Positions 17,824-27,391 of a stretch of 64,000 nucleotides of DNA are shown one piece after another; the stretch's first letter is position 1; every line of letters starts with the position of its first letter. Made by a program: the position numbers and the translations under genes. Source of the DNA: Legionella rubrilucens (GTDB lineage: Bacteria; Pseudomonadota; Gammaproteobacteria; Legionellales; Legionellaceae); NCBI RefSeq assembly GCF_001468125.1, contig NZ_LNYT01000006.1, positions 124,001 to 188,000 on the forward strand. Direction: 5' to 3'. Under the pieces are notes generated by a model, which was given only the letters and a program-made list of their open reading frames with translations, did not search any database and was not told where the DNA came from.

Positions 17824-18603
17824 TTAAACCTGTTTTCGATGAAAAAAAGCGACAATTCTCGTGGACATAAACCGGGGGGAGAGTTTCGCAGCAAAAACCA
17901 GAATTTTATTCATTATACCGGGAATAATAAACAATTGATTGTTATTTAATCCGCTGTAAGCCTTACGGGCAACTTTTTCTGCACTCATTAAGCCAATAAT
18001 GCCGCGGGCCAGCCAGGAGCCCTTCATGTGAGCCCTTTCCATAAAATCGGTTTCTGTTGGACCAGGACACAGGATCGAAACCGTCACCCCATGCGGTTTC
18101 AATTCATAGGCCAGAGCCACTGAGAGGGAAATCACATAGGCTTTCGTAGCGTAGTAAACTGACATGCGCGGCCCCGGTTGAAAACCAGCCGTTGAGGCCA
18201 CCTGTAAAATTTTTCCACGGCCAAGTTTGCTGAAACGGGCAGCGTAATGGTGAGTCAGTTCGGTTAAACAGACCATGTTCAATTGCATCGTGGCATTGAC
18301 TGTTTCCCCATCCATGTCTACAAAATCAGCCAGACAGCCGATGCCGGCATTATTAATCAGGCATTCAATGTCCAGTTGTTTTTCTTCAAGGGAATTTATC
18401 AACTGCTGTGCACTGCCGGGACGGCTTAAATCCATGGCTATGCTGTCAGCCTGAATATCGAATTTTAATCGAAGCGTGGCTGCCAGTTCATTGAGCCGCG
18501 GCTCCTCACGGGCTACGAGAACCACATCGTGCCCCTGCCTTGCAAACTCAAAGGCTATGGCTTGCCCTATTCCCCGTGATGCTCCAGTAATCAGTGTCCT
18601 CAT
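17824..18603 (-). CDS. Short-chain dehydrogenase/reductase
   Basis: A classical SDR oxidoreductase. The NAD(P)-binding motif TGASRGIG, the NNAG motif and the catalytic YATKAY are all present; an Arg after the second strand (VAREE) favours NADP(H). I chose the ATG at 18603 giving MRTLITGASRG (259 aa); ATGs at 18612 and 18630 are in frame but add residues that have no counterpart in the family. The 5' end overlaps the 3' end of the vpdC-like gene by 56 bp in another frame. A hydrophobic stretch near the C-terminus (GIMNKILVFAAKL) is common in acyl-reductase-like SDRs. Substrate unknown. Confidence 0.9.
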   Translation of the reverse strand: MRTLITGASRGIGQAIAFEFARQGHDVVLVAREEPRLNELAATLRLKFDIQADSIAMDLSRPGSAQQLINSLEEKQLDIECLINNAGIGCLADFVDMDGETVNATMQLNMVCLTELTHHYAARFSKLGRGKILQVASTAGFQPGPRMSVYYATKAYVISLSVALAYELKPHGVTVSILCPGPTETDFMERAHMKGSWLARGIIGLMSAEKVARKAYSGLNNNQLFIIPGIMNKILVFAAKLSPRFMSTRIVAFFHRKQV

Positions 18604-21241
18604 AATGTTCATCCGTGTAAATGAGTTCATCCCCCAGCCCCTTAACGACTGTCTGCAGGGGCTCCTCTTTATTCTTTAAGCTGGAACAGATAACGCGTAC
18701 TGTGTTTAGATTACCGGTCTTAAAGGCTTTAAACAATCGGCTGGCCTGCTCGGGGGTTAAATCCCAGTTTCCATAGAACACCGGTTCTTCGATCATCCAT
18801 TTGTTATTGAGAATCGCTTCAAAGCATTTCAATTGCTGGCATTGTTCCTTTAACGATTCGACATTTAACCTCGAGGTGATGTGTTTTAGGATGGCAAATA
18901 AAACATGCACGTCGCCATTGATTTTAAGCAGCATATCAAGGCTTTGATGGGGATTGCTCAAGGCAAAGGAATGCCTTGCCACTTTATAGATTTTCAAGTC
19001 AGCCGGCTTTTTAAAAACACAGGTAGGCAATTTTAAAAAAATGGGAAACAGGCATTCAAAAATCTGCATGTTGCACAGCGTGTTGACGCGGCGAAGCCAG
19101 GAGGAAAGGCCTGCATTAAAAAAATCACCGTCAATGGCCGACGGCGCCCTGATGGGTTCTGGCCTGGATTCCGGGAAATGACGCTCGCGTATCTCTTTGA
19201 TTTTCTCAGCCGTCATCCCACGTTTCAGGGCGATGGCAGCCAGACGCTCAAACCAGTCTTTGCGATTACGGAAGCAGGTAAAATAAAGCGCCTCTTCGAT
19301 ACTAGCAAAATTGGCATACATGTATTCTTCATTACGCGCCTTAGCGCCCTGGTTAGTGTCGTAACGAGGGGTAATGTAATTTTTTACGGCTTCCTCACCG
19401 TACTGCATCAACATAGCCTGCTCTTCCGGGGTAATATTAAACTGAGTCGCGGACACATTCCCGGTAGGCAGCAGGACCACTTGATTGCTGTGCTGCATCA
19501 GCCTTAAGCGATCCTGCTCCCAGCCGCTGACCGGATCTTTCACCCCGGTTAAAAAACCATAGATCCAGTTCCAGATAAAATTTTCACGATAGATACGATC
19601 AACCAGCTTGTCGAGTAAGCCGCGTTCACAACCATTGTCAAATTGAAAAGCAAGCAAACTTAAGCAATTGCCATATTCTGAAGTCAGTAAGGTGGAGTGA
19701 TTGTCATGAAAGACATTCGTAGGAAGATTGTTTAATATGCCGCCATCATTGTAGCGTTCTCCTTCAAAAATGGTGGGTTTAAAAACCACAGGCAGGCTGG
19801 CCGAAATGGTTACTGCTGCACTGACTTCAAGATCCGGCGAGGTCGTGCTCGAGAAATAACGGGTTTTACGTTGCGGCATGTTGGTGGCAGTAACAATCAA
19901 CTCATTACCGAGTCCACAATCCGGGTAACGCTCTTTAAGCGCTTTAAGTGAGGCAAAGGTGATTTTATTATTATAAAGCACTTCTTCAGAAAGGAACTTT
20001 CGGCCTTTGGCGGTGGTGTCAATCCCGTAGCGTTGAATGATTTGGTTCACTTTCTGCGTCACCATAAAATCCAGGGCCCCTTTTACTGCCTGGGTGTCTG
20101 ACATGCCTGAACTGTCAATGTCAAAGTGAATCAGGTTTTCCTGCCTGAACTCTTTAAAGAAATTCAATATCTCTCCGGAGGAATAACCTAAATAACACAA
20201 CACAGCCATGATGGCGCCAGCCGAGCTCCCCGCAAATCGGGTTGGCGTGATACCGGCCTCTTCACAGGCTTTATAAGCCCCTACGTGGGCAAAAATTTTT
20301 CCGCCGCCACCGCAAAACACCATGTTGTCAAGCTCAGGACGTTTTTCGGTTATCAGAATTTCCCCCGTGGATGGCCGCTCTGACACAATCACGTCATCCT
20401 CTTCGATCAGCGGTTGGTAATTTTTTTCCCTGAATTTGAATTCTTCCAGTTCATATTCGTTATTAGGCTTTTCGTACCAGGATTTAATCCAGCGCCACAA
20501 GCGCTGGTACCAGGTTTGTGTGGTGATAAACCGCTGCGTCTGGCGGTATTCGTACATCTCCTCCATACGCTGGTTATGTAGAGGAACACGAATGGCGTAA
20601 GGATGCGGATTAAAGATCATGTCATCATAATTCAGAGAGCCAGGATCATCATTGATTAAATTTTCAACTAACCTGTCGGTTAATATCAGGCGTTTGGCAT
20701 TCCGCAAAGGGGTAAGCTGATTATCCTCCGGATCGCGGTATTTACTGCCATTATTTTCGGTGGCAAATTGCTTAAGTCCAATCAGCAGGCCGTATTTATC
20801 TGGACAGATGTCAATGCCTGTTAACTGATAGTTCAGGGTTAATTCCAGCGGGGTGAGCGGCCAGTGGTAGGCTTTGCGGCGATAATAAAGAAGATTGATA
20901 ATACGACCCCACCAGCTTAAACCGACCTCTGCCGTATATCCCCGGTAATCATTCGTCGCCACCCCGCTTAAGAACGCTTTTTGAGCATCCTGATAATGGG
21001 GCATTAAAAACCATTGGATAAATTTTTCCTTCGCTTCATCGCTTAGACGGGTGTAATCGAAAATAATACGTTCGTCATCAAGCAGGTAATCCCCCAGCGT
21101 ATAATGGTTGTCTGGGGCCAGGCCATTGACTCTAAACCAGCCTCGATGAACACAAAGGAGTATTTTTTGAAGAAGACGCGTGTTGGGATGTTCAGTACAA
21201 TTTCTACGTAACAAATCACTTAACACATTTTCTCGAGCCAT
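18548..21241 (-). CDS. vpdC: Patatin-like phospholipase, VpdC-type probable Dot/Icm effector
   Basis: An 897-residue protein with a central patatin domain. Seen: the oxyanion segment MVFCGGGGKIFAHVGAY around residue 308, the nucleophile motif GSSAG around 337-341 and the catalytic Asp in YNDGGILNNLP around 497. Long non-catalytic regions lie on both sides. Size, central domain and location a few genes from the gyrA-pyrF block fit L. pneumophila VpdC, which I recall as a translocated phospholipase linked to vacuole expansion; orthology is inference from layout and motif. No signal peptide is present, as expected for a Dot/Icm substrate. The gene has its own upstream region of about 168 bp after pyrF. 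Its 3' end overlaps the SDR gene. Confidence 0.88.
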   Translation of the reverse strand: MARENVLSDLLRRNCTEHPNTRLLQKILLCVHRGWFRVNGLAPDNHYTLGDYLLDDERIIFDYTRLSDEAKEKFIQWFLMPHYQDAQKAFLSGVATNDYRGYTAEVGLSWWGRIINLLYYRRKAYHWPLTPLELTLNYQLTGIDICPDKYGLLIGLKQFATENNGSKYRDPEDNQLTPLRNAKRLILTDRLVENLINDDPGSLNYDDMIFNPHPYAIRVPLHNQRMEEMYEYRQTQRFITTQTWYQRLWRWIKSWYEKPNNEYELEEFKFREKNYQPLIEEDDVIVSERPSTGEILITEKRPELDNMVFCGGGGKIFAHVGAYKACEEAGITPTRFAGSSAGAIMAVLCYLGYSSGEILNFFKEFRQENLIHFDIDSSGMSDTQAVKGALDFMVTQKVNQIIQRYGIDTTAKGRKFLSEEVLYNNKITFASLKALKERYPDCGLGNELIVTATNMPQRKTRYFSSTTSPDLEVSAAVTISASLPVVFKPTIFEGERYNDGGILNNLPTNVFHDNHSTLLTSEYGNCLSLLAFQFDNGCERGLLDKLVDRIYRENFIWNWIYGFLTGVKDPVSGWEQDRLRLMQHSNQVVLLPTGNVSATQFNITPEEQAMLMQYGEEAVKNYITPRYDTNQGAKARNEEYMYANFASIEEALYFTCFRNRKDWFERLAAIALKRGMTAEKIKEIRERHFPESRPEPIRAPSAIDGDFFNAGLSSWLRRVNTLCNMQIFECLFPIFLKLPTCVFKKPADLKIYKVARHSFALSNPHQSLDMLLKINGDVHVLFAILKHITSRLNVESLKEQCQQLKCFEAILNNKWMIEEPVFYGNWDLTPEQASRLFKAFKTGNLNTVRVICSSLKNKEEPLQTVVKGLGDELIYTDEHYEDTDYWSITGNRASHSL

Positions 21242-21382
21242 AATAAATCCCTTTGTTATGTGATCGTATGAACCACGTTTCGTCCAAAGTGGCCTGACTG
21301 CTAAATTATTTATCCAATTTAATAACTAACATAAATCATCGCAGAATTGAATACGGAAGGGAGAAGTTTATTAAACGATACA

Positions 21383-21403
21383 CGTGTCTGTTAACAAGAC
21401 ACG
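21383..21403 (-). terminator. Hairpin downstream of pyrF, possible terminator
   Basis: CGTGTCT and AGACACG form a 7-bp perfect stem around a 7-base loop, 7 bp after the pyrF stop codon on the minus strand. The following T-run is weak, so termination strength is doubtful. The remaining ~140 bp to the vpdC start shows no gene. Confidence 0.35.
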
Positions 21404-21409
21404 GGTCTA

Positions 21410-22105
21410 TTAATCAGCCAGAGAGGCTAGAATGTCAGCAATCACCTGATCAGGATTGGGTGAGCGGGTAATGGAACGGCCCATGACCAGGTAGTCGCTG
21501 CCCATCATAAAGGCATCCCTGGGTGTTACAATGCGTGATTGATCATCGGCCGCATCGCCAGGCAAACGAATTCCGGGGGTCACGGTTAAAAAATCATCTC
21601 CACACAGTTGCTTGACTATGGGGGCTTCCAATGCCGAACAGACAACGCCGTCCAGTTCCGCCTGGTGCGTCAGGTGAGCCAGACGATTAACCTGATTGGC
21701 AATGGAGGTATCGATGCCTATTTCGGGCAATTGCAGTGAGTTCATACTGGTTAACACCGTGACTGCAATCAGCAGGGGCTTGTCTTTGCCGAAAGCATCC
21801 AGTGCGTTTTTTGCCGCGCGCATCATTGCCAAACCACCGGAGGCATGGAGGTTGATCATCCAGACACCCATTTCCGCAGCCGCCGCGCAGGCACGCGCGA
21901 CCGTATTCGGTATGTCATGAAATTTCAAATCCAGAAACACCTTGAATTGCTGATCAATCAGTTTTTTTACAAACGCAGGCCCAAGCAGGGTAAACAGCTC
22001 ATTGCCCACCTTGAGGGCGCAATGAGCCGGGTTTATCTTTTCAACAAGCCTTAACGCATCAGTCTCATGATGAAAATCAAGGGCGACAATCAGTTCGGTC
22101 GTCAT
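21410..22105 (-). CDS. pyrF: Orotidine 5'-phosphate decarboxylase
   Basis: A 231-residue enzyme that converts OMP to UMP, the last step of de novo pyrimidine synthesis. The family signature with the catalytic Lys/Asp pair is clear: FLDLKFHDIPNTV around residues 58-70, with ALDFHH at the N-terminus, TVTPGIRLPGD around 183 and DYLVMGRSITRSPNP at the C-terminus. Its ATG overlaps the stop of the upstream aminotransferase gene by one base (TGATG), so it is probably translated from the same message as lapA, lapB and the aminotransferase. Confidence 0.97.
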   Translation of the reverse strand: MTTELIVALDFHHETDALRLVEKINPAHCALKVGNELFTLLGPAFVKKLIDQQFKVFLDLKFHDIPNTVARACAAAAEMGVWMINLHASGGLAMMRAAKNALDAFGKDKPLLIAVTVLTSMNSLQLPEIGIDTSIANQVNRLAHLTHQAELDGVVCSALEAPIVKQLCGDDFLTVTPGIRLPGDAADDQSRIVTPRDAFMMGSDYLVMGRSITRSPNPDQVIADILASLAD

Positions 22106-23214
22106 CAGGCGACTTCAACCGATAAGGCGATACACTTTTTTACAGCATCAACCACCCTGTTTTGTTCTTCCATCGTCAAATAAGGATGCATCGGCAAGCT
22201 GACCACACGCTTACTGGCTGCTTCTGCGCATGGGAAGTCGCCGGTTTTATAGCCTAAATACTGCAGGGCTTCCTGTTCATGCATGGCAACCGGGTAATGC
22301 ACAGCCGTAGGAATGCCCAAAATCTGCATTTCCTTTTGGAATTGTTCACGATGAGGGACTTCAATAGTGAATTGGGCATACACACTGGTATTGCCTGCTT
22401 TAACAACGGGGGTCTGGGCAATGCCATCCAATAAATGCATGTAACGCTCAGCCACTTGCTGGCGCAGTTCAATTTCTTTAGGAAATAGCTTCATCTTCTC
22501 AATCAGGATAGCAGCCTGCAGGGTGTCCATGCGGCCATTGATTCCTATGCGGCGATGGCAGTAACGGGCATTCTGGCCATGAATGCGAATTTCAACCAGG
22601 CGCTCAGCGAGAATGTCATCATCTGTAAAACAGGCACCGGAGTCCCCGTAACCGCCCAAGGGTTTTGATGGGAAGAAACTCGTGCAGCCAATGGTGGATA
22701 ACGCGCAGGAATAATGGCCATTCTGGGTGGCGCCAAAACTTTGCGCTGCGTCTTCAACCACCGGCAAACCGTATTTTTTGGCAATTTGATTAATTGACAC
22801 CATATCTGCGGTCTGGCCATAGAGGCTGACTGGCATAATCGCTTTTGTGTTCGGGGTAATTGCTGCTTCCAGTTTTTTAACATCGAGATTATAAGTCGCA
22901 GGATCAATATCGACAAAAACGGGCTTGGCCTGACATAGGGCAATCACTTCTGCTGTCGCGAAAAAACTGAATGGGCTGGTAATCACTTCATCGCCGGGTC
23001 CAATTTCAAGTGCCAGAAGCGCCATTAACAGAGCATCTGTGCCGCTGGCATTGACAATGGCATGGCGGGTACCGACAAAGTCAGCCAGTTGACGTTCCAG
23101 CAGACCAATCTCGGGTCCCATGATGTATTGGCCATGATCCAGTACTTTTTTAATACTGTTTAGCACGTCGTTTTCGATTAATTGATACTGCTTTTTAAGG
23201 TCGATAAATTGCAT
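22105..23214 (-). CDS. DegT/DnrJ/EryC1/StrS family sugar aminotransferase
   Basis: A 369-residue PLP-dependent aminotransferase that adds an amino group to a keto-sugar nucleotide. Motifs: NASGTDALLMAL around 56, DEVITSPFSFFATAEV around 78, VVEDAAQSFGA around 153 and the Schiff-base lysine in FFPSKPLGGYGDSGA around 183. The start FIDLKKQYQLIE is typical of WbpE/PglE-like enzymes making amino sugars for LPS O-antigen or glycans. No other sugar-nucleotide genes lie nearby, so its product is unclear. It sits between lapB and pyrF, which are adjacent in many gammaproteobacteria, and shares a 1-nt stop/start overlap with pyrF. Confidence 0.93.
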   Translation of the reverse strand: MQFIDLKKQYQLIENDVLNSIKKVLDHGQYIMGPEIGLLERQLADFVGTRHAIVNASGTDALLMALLALEIGPGDEVITSPFSFFATAEVIALCQAKPVFVDIDPATYNLDVKKLEAAITPNTKAIMPVSLYGQTADMVSINQIAKKYGLPVVEDAAQSFGATQNGHYSCALSTIGCTSFFPSKPLGGYGDSGACFTDDDILAERLVEIRIHGQNARYCHRRIGINGRMDTLQAAILIEKMKLFPKEIELRQQVAERYMHLLDGIAQTPVVKAGNTSVYAQFTIEVPHREQFQKEMQILGIPTAVHYPVAMHEQEALQYLGYKTGDFPCAEAASKRVVSLPMHPYLTMEEQNRVVDAVKKCIALSVEVA

Positions 23215-23259
23215 AATGTTCTCGTTAAAAGCGATTTAAACCAGAAATCAGGATAAAAC

Positions 23260-24432
23260 CTAATCTCCCTCTAATCCATGAACAGGTTTCATTCTACCCC
23301 ACTGCTTACAACTTGGGCAATGCCAATGTAAGTGTTTACCGCCAAATCCACACTGGGTGCAGCGATAAATGGGTTTATTATCAAGAAACTTGCTGGTAAT
23401 GTCATAAAGCATTTGCAGCTTGTCCCGCACTTTGCCATGCGCTGTTTCAAGATGCCAGCAAATCAGGCGGTTGAGTCCCTTGATCGACGGGTAAGTGCTC
23501 AATTGCTCTGAAACAAAATCAATGGCGGCATCCATGCTTTTTTCCCTGCGCAGGTAATCACCAATCACAAAAATAGTGGACGCGCGCGGATGATCATTTA
23601 GTGTGTCTTCCAGATAAGCCACGCATTCATTCATGCAATCCAGATGGCGATGGCAAATGACCAGCGGTTCAATGATTTCACTTAAAAACTCGGGATCCTG
23701 CTGTGGTACTCGTTTGAGTGAACGAATCGCCTGTTTGAAGCGGCCCTGCTCCATGTCGAAAGACGCCTGCATTAAACTGCCCCGAACTGACATTTTATCT
23801 ATTAAAAGCGCTTGTTTAATCGCATTCTGTGCTTTTTCGAGGGCATTGGTTTTCAAGGCCTGGGCGGCAATTTCACAATAGTAATGTGCGGCCTGCATGT
23901 GCATGCTCTGTCCGGTTGACAGTTCCAGCTTTTTAATGACGTCCAGCGCATTTTCCCAGGATTTCTCCTGCTGATAGATGGCAAGCAGCCCTTGCAGACT
24001 GGAGGTTTCCCGCGCTCCGCCAAGCTCGACCACTTCAAGAAAAATGCGTTCGGCGCGATCAAACACACCAGCGCTCATGTAATCCTGCCCCAAGGCCATG
24101 AGCGCTTCCTTTCTTTCCACAAGACTCAACTGCGGGCGAGCAATTAAATTTTGATGAATTCGGATGGCACGATCCACTTCACCACGACGACGAAATAAAC
24201 TGCCCAGTGCCAGATGGGTTTCAACCGTTTCACTGTCGACTTCCAGCAGTTTAATGAACACATCCACTGCTTTATCGGGCTGCTCATCCAACAGATAATT
24301 AAGACCAACGACATATTCTCTTGATAAGCGGTTTCCTGCCTTCAATTCTTTGCCAGCAAAGCTTCGATTAGCAACCCACCAGCCTGACCAGGCTGCGGCG
24401 GGTAATAACAATGGCCATAAATTAATCATCAA
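23260..24432 (-). CDS. lapB: Lipopolysaccharide assembly protein B (YciM)
   Basis: A 390-residue inner-membrane-anchored protein that, in E. coli, couples FtsH-mediated LpxC turnover to LPS assembly. Seen: an N-terminal membrane helix (LWPLLLPAAAWSGWWVAN, residues 4-21), then about 330 residues of TPR-like helices (DKAVDVFIKLLEVDSETVET, RAERIFLEVVELG and others), and a C-terminal rubredoxin-like zinc ribbon with CTQCG and CPSC around residues 356-373. It lies 88 bp downstream of lapA, as in E. coli. Confidence 0.95.
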   Translation of the reverse strand: MMINLWPLLLPAAAWSGWWVANRSFAGKELKAGNRLSREYVVGLNYLLDEQPDKAVDVFIKLLEVDSETVETHLALGSLFRRRGEVDRAIRIHQNLIARPQLSLVERKEALMALGQDYMSAGVFDRAERIFLEVVELGGARETSSLQGLLAIYQQEKSWENALDVIKKLELSTGQSMHMQAAHYYCEIAAQALKTNALEKAQNAIKQALLIDKMSVRGSLMQASFDMEQGRFKQAIRSLKRVPQQDPEFLSEIIEPLVICHRHLDCMNECVAYLEDTLNDHPRASTIFVIGDYLRREKSMDAAIDFVSEQLSTYPSIKGLNRLICWHLETAHGKVRDKLQMLYDITSKFLDNKPIYRCTQCGFGGKHLHWHCPSCKQWGRMKPVHGLEGD

Positions 24433-24520
24433 CGGTCTCCATGACGAATAATCAATTGATTGAAATCATCACAACGGGGCGGTTTTATCTTAATTTCTGA
24501 AACGCTGTCAAACCTTCGCT

Positions 24521-24811
24521 TCAATGTTGATCTTTTAATGGTATATCCCTTAAATTTTTAATTTCTTTCTCCGTCAGACGTAACTGGTTTCTTACTCTGG
24601 CTAATTCGCGCTTAAGCCGCCAATAGCGCAAAAGAAAGATTAAAAAGCCAACCACAATCCCTATTCCGAGCATGATTGTCATTAAAATGGAGATGGGCAT
24701 TGTCACCGTGGTCACGTAAAAGTTCACTTCGACAGAACTGGCATTTAAAGCCGCAAAGCTCACACCAACCAAAATCAACAACAAATAAAACAATATCATC
24801 AAAAGACGCAT
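24521..24811 (-). CDS. lapA: Lipopolysaccharide assembly protein A domain protein
   Basis: A small inner-membrane protein of 96 residues (LapA, DUF1049). It has two membrane helices at about residues 2-22 and 37-61, then a charged cytoplasmic coiled-coil tail (RYWRLKRELARVRNQL). I chose the ATG at 24811, which has AAGGA eight bases upstream; a GTG at 24838 in the same frame would add nine charged residues with no support. It stands between rpsA and lapB, the same order as in E. coli. A strong hairpin lies between rpsA and this gene. Confidence 0.92.
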   Translation of the reverse strand: MRLLMILFYLLLILVGVSFAALNASSVEVNFYVTTVTMPISILMTIMLGIGIVVGFLIFLLRYWRLKRELARVRNQLRLTEKEIKNLRDIPLKDQH

Positions 24812-24920
24812 TGCATTTATCCTTATACGCTTACACACGCTTTTAGGCTGAAACCTGGCACAGACGAATGTTCATTAATCCAACCAGGGTATTCAAATGA
24901 AGTGCTCTAAGTCAATCACA

Positions 24921-24952
24921 AAAAAAAAGCGTAGTAAACTACGCTTTTTTTC
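24921..24952. terminator. Rho-independent terminator after rpsA
   Basis: GCGTAGT-AA-ACTACGC (24929-24944) forms a perfect 7-bp stem flanked by eight A on the left and eight T on the right. It lies 12 bp after the rpsA stop codon on the minus strand and is structurally bidirectional. It should separate most rpsA transcription from lapAB, which would then need their own promoter in the remaining ~110 bp. Confidence 0.85.
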
Positions 24953-24963
24953 CTTACCGATGT

Positions 24964-26643
24964 TTATTCAACATCTTTGCTGGCCATTTTCTCTTTCAAG
25001 AGATCACCCAGTGTCGTGGAGGCCATTTCGCCGCTACGTGAGTATTTCTTGATTGCTTCAGCCTGGTCTTGTGCGTCTTTCGCCTTAATCGAGAGGGAGA
25101 TGGTGCGATTCTTCTTGTCAACATTGACAATTTTCGCTTCAACATCATCGCCTTCTTTAAAGAACGTGGTCGCATCATCGACTTTGTCTTCAGATAATTC
25201 ATTGGCACGAATGGTTCCAATCACATCCTGCATTAATTCAACAGTGACTGTTTTTGGATCAACGGCAACGACTTTACCTTTGACAATAGCGCCCTTGGTA
25301 TTCTCTTCAACGTAGCTTGTGAAGTTATCACCTTCCAGTTGCTTAAGACCTAAGGAAATTCGCTCACGCTCGGCATCAATCGCAAGAATAACGGCTTCAA
25401 GCTCCTGACCTTTCTTGAACTGCTTGACTGCTTCTTCGCCTGGTGTATTCCAGGAAATGTCAGACAAGTGGACCAGGCCGTCGATTTCGCCGTCAAGACC
25501 GATGAAAATACCAAAATCAGTGATTGATCGGATTTTACCGGTAACTTTTTGACCCTTGCTGTGGGTTTGAGCAAATTGATGCCAGGGATTGCCGACACAT
25601 TGCTTCATGCCCAGGGAAATACGACGTCGTTCTTCATCGATCTCAAGAACCATGACATCCACCACGTCGCCCATGGAAACCACTTTGCTGGGGTGAACGT
25701 TTTTGTTGGTCCAATCCATTTCAGACATGTGGACCAGGCCTTCAACGCCCTCTTCGATTTCAACGAAGCAGCCGTAATCGGTGATGTTGGTCACTTTACC
25801 CTGCAATTTCTTACCGACAGGATAACGCTCAACCAGATCAACCCAGGGATCATTCCCTAATTGTTTCATGCCTAAGGACACGCGGTTACGCTCGCTGTCA
25901 AAGCTCAATACTTTTACTTTGACATCCTGGCCGACAGACAGCACTTCACTTGGGTGCTTGACGCGTTTCCAGGAGATATCGGTGATATGCAGCAGACCGT
26001 CGATACCGCCAAGGTCAATGAAGGCACCGTAATCCGTGAGGTTTTTGACAATACCATTCAAAACCTGGCCATCATGCAGCGATTCCAGCAGGGCCTGACG
26101 ATCCGCGCTGCTTTCTTCTTCGACAACAGCACGTCGGGAAACAACGATGTTGTTTCGCTTCAGATCCATTTTGATTACTTTAAACTCAAGCTCTTTGCCT
26201 TCGAGGTAGGATGGATCACGTACAGGTCTGACATCAACCAAAGAACCTGGCAGGAATGCACGGATTGTACCGATTTCAACAGTGAAACCACCTTTAACCT
26301 TGCCAGAAATCAAGCCGGTTACTGTATCGTTGTTTTCGTGGCACTTGGACAGTTTGCGCCAGGCTTCCTGACGTTTGGCTTTTTCACGGGACAGCAGGGT
26401 TTCGCCATAGCCGTCTTCGACCGAATCCAAAGCGACTTCGACCATGTCGCCGACATGGACTTCCAACTCGCCATTCTTGTCCTGGAATTCTTCGACAGCG
26501 ACAATCCCTTCTGATTTCAAACCCGCGTTAAGGGTGACGAAATCGTCATCGATATCGATTACTTTTGCAGTGATTATTGCGCCAGGATAAAATTGAGCAC
26601 CAACGATACTTTGCTCAAATAATTCTTTGAAACTTTCAGACAT
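24964..26643 (-). CDS. rpsA: 30S ribosomal protein S1
   Basis: A 559-residue protein that brings mRNA to the 30S subunit. Six S1 RNA-binding domains follow each other; recurrent pieces such as [40 protein letters not shown] and [20 protein letters not shown] mark domains 3-5. Length and N-terminus ([12 protein letters not shown]) are typical of gammaproteobacteria. It follows cmk by 69 bp, the conserved cmk-rpsA pairing, and is followed by a strong terminator. Confidence 0.98.
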   Translation of the reverse strand: MSESFKELFEQSIVGAQFYPGAIITAKVIDIDDDFVTLNAGLKSEGIVAVEEFQDKNGELEVHVGDMVEVALDSVEDGYGETLLSREKAKRQEAWRKLSKCHENNDTVTGLISGKVKGGFTVEIGTIRAFLPGSLVDVRPVRDPSYLEGKELEFKVIKMDLKRNNIVVSRRAVVEEESSADRQALLESLHDGQVLNGIVKNLTDYGAFIDLGGIDGLLHITDISWKRVKHPSEVLSVGQDVKVKVLSFDSERNRVSLGMKQLGNDPWVDLVERYPVGKKLQGKVTNITDYGCFVEIEEGVEGLVHMSEMDWTNKNVHPSKVVSMGDVVDVMVLEIDEERRRISLGMKQCVGNPWHQFAQTHSKGQKVTGKIRSITDFGIFIGLDGEIDGLVHLSDISWNTPGEEAVKQFKKGQELEAVILAIDAERERISLGLKQLEGDNFTSYVEENTKGAIVKGKVVAVDPKTVTVELMQDVIGTIRANELSEDKVDDATTFFKEGDDVEAKIVNVDKKNRTISLSIKAKDAQDQAEAIKKYSRSGEMASTTLGDLLKEKMASKDVE

Positions 26644-26712
26644 GTTTAATTAACTCTTTAGTGAAATAATGGAAGTATGAAATCCACTCAACTTCCCCCC
26701 TTGTTCGCTTTT

Positions 26713-27390
26713 TTAGCGAAAAAACGAATGGTGTCCGATTAATTTTAAAACATTATCGAACACTTGTACAATCGTTAATCCAGTTGTATCAATCCTCACT
26801 GCATCCGATGCAGGTTTGAGCGGCGCATGCGAACGCTGTGTATCCCGCGCATCGCGTTTAGCCAATTCATCAACAACCTGCGCGAGGCTAACATCAATTC
26901 CCTTTTCTTTCAACTGAAAATATCGTCTGGCTGCTCTTTCTTCTGCTGAAGCATCCAAATAAATCTTCAAAACTGCATCTGGAAAAATCACAGTGCCCAT
27001 ATCGCGACCATCGGTAACCAATCCCGGCGGTTGGGCAAACGCGCGTTGACGTTGCAGAAGCGCCTGCCTTACTTCAGGAATCGCGGCAATGACGGAAGCA
27101 TCCTGACCACACTGTTCAGAACGTAACTGATCATAAACATCCTCGCCGTCCAGAATAACCCGGCTCTGTTGATGAGGGTCGGTCTCAAAGCGGACATCGA
27201 GAGCATGGGCCAGCTTTACTATATCCTGAATCTGATTAAAATCAATCCGATTTTTTCTTAAGGCATAGGCAAGCACCCGATAAATGGCGCCGCTGTCAAG
27301 CACATGCCAGTTCAAATGATCGGCCAGCATATGACAAATCGTGCCTTTACCCGTACCGCTTGGCCCATCAATGGTAATTACCGGAACCAT
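26713..27390 (-). CDS. cmk: Cytidylate kinase
   Basis: A 225-residue nucleoside monophosphate kinase that phosphorylates CMP and dCMP. The P-loop GPSGTGKGT is at residues 9-17, DGRDMGTVIFPDA is the substrate-binding segment around 129-141, and RAARRYFQLKEKG is the lid region. The correct start is the ATG at 27390 (MVPVITIDGPSG), two bases after the aroA stop; longer in-frame starts at 27405 and 27453 run into aroA. It is the fourth gene of the gyrA-serC-aroA-cmk-rpsA block. Confidence 0.96.
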   Translation of the reverse strand: MVPVITIDGPSGTGKGTICHMLADHLNWHVLDSGAIYRVLAYALRKNRIDFNQIQDIVKLAHALDVRFETDPHQQSRVILDGEDVYDQLRSEQCGQDASVIAAIPEVRQALLQRQRAFAQPPGLVTDGRDMGTVIFPDAVLKIYLDASAEERAARRYFQLKEKGIDVSLAQVVDELAKRDARDTQRSHAPLKPASDAVRIDTTGLTIVQVFDNVLKLIGHHSFFR

Positions 27391-27391
27391 T

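Noticed and set aside
25954..26514. 186-codon frame on the plus strand inside rpsA
   Set aside because: Antisense shadow of the S1 repeats; the minus-strand frame encodes a complete ribosomal protein S1.
26704..26720. Hairpin TTCGCT/AGCGAA at the cmk stop, possible terminator or attenuator before rpsA
   Set aside because: The stem is short and, in the direction of cmk-rpsA transcription, is followed by CAAGGGGGG and not by a T-run.
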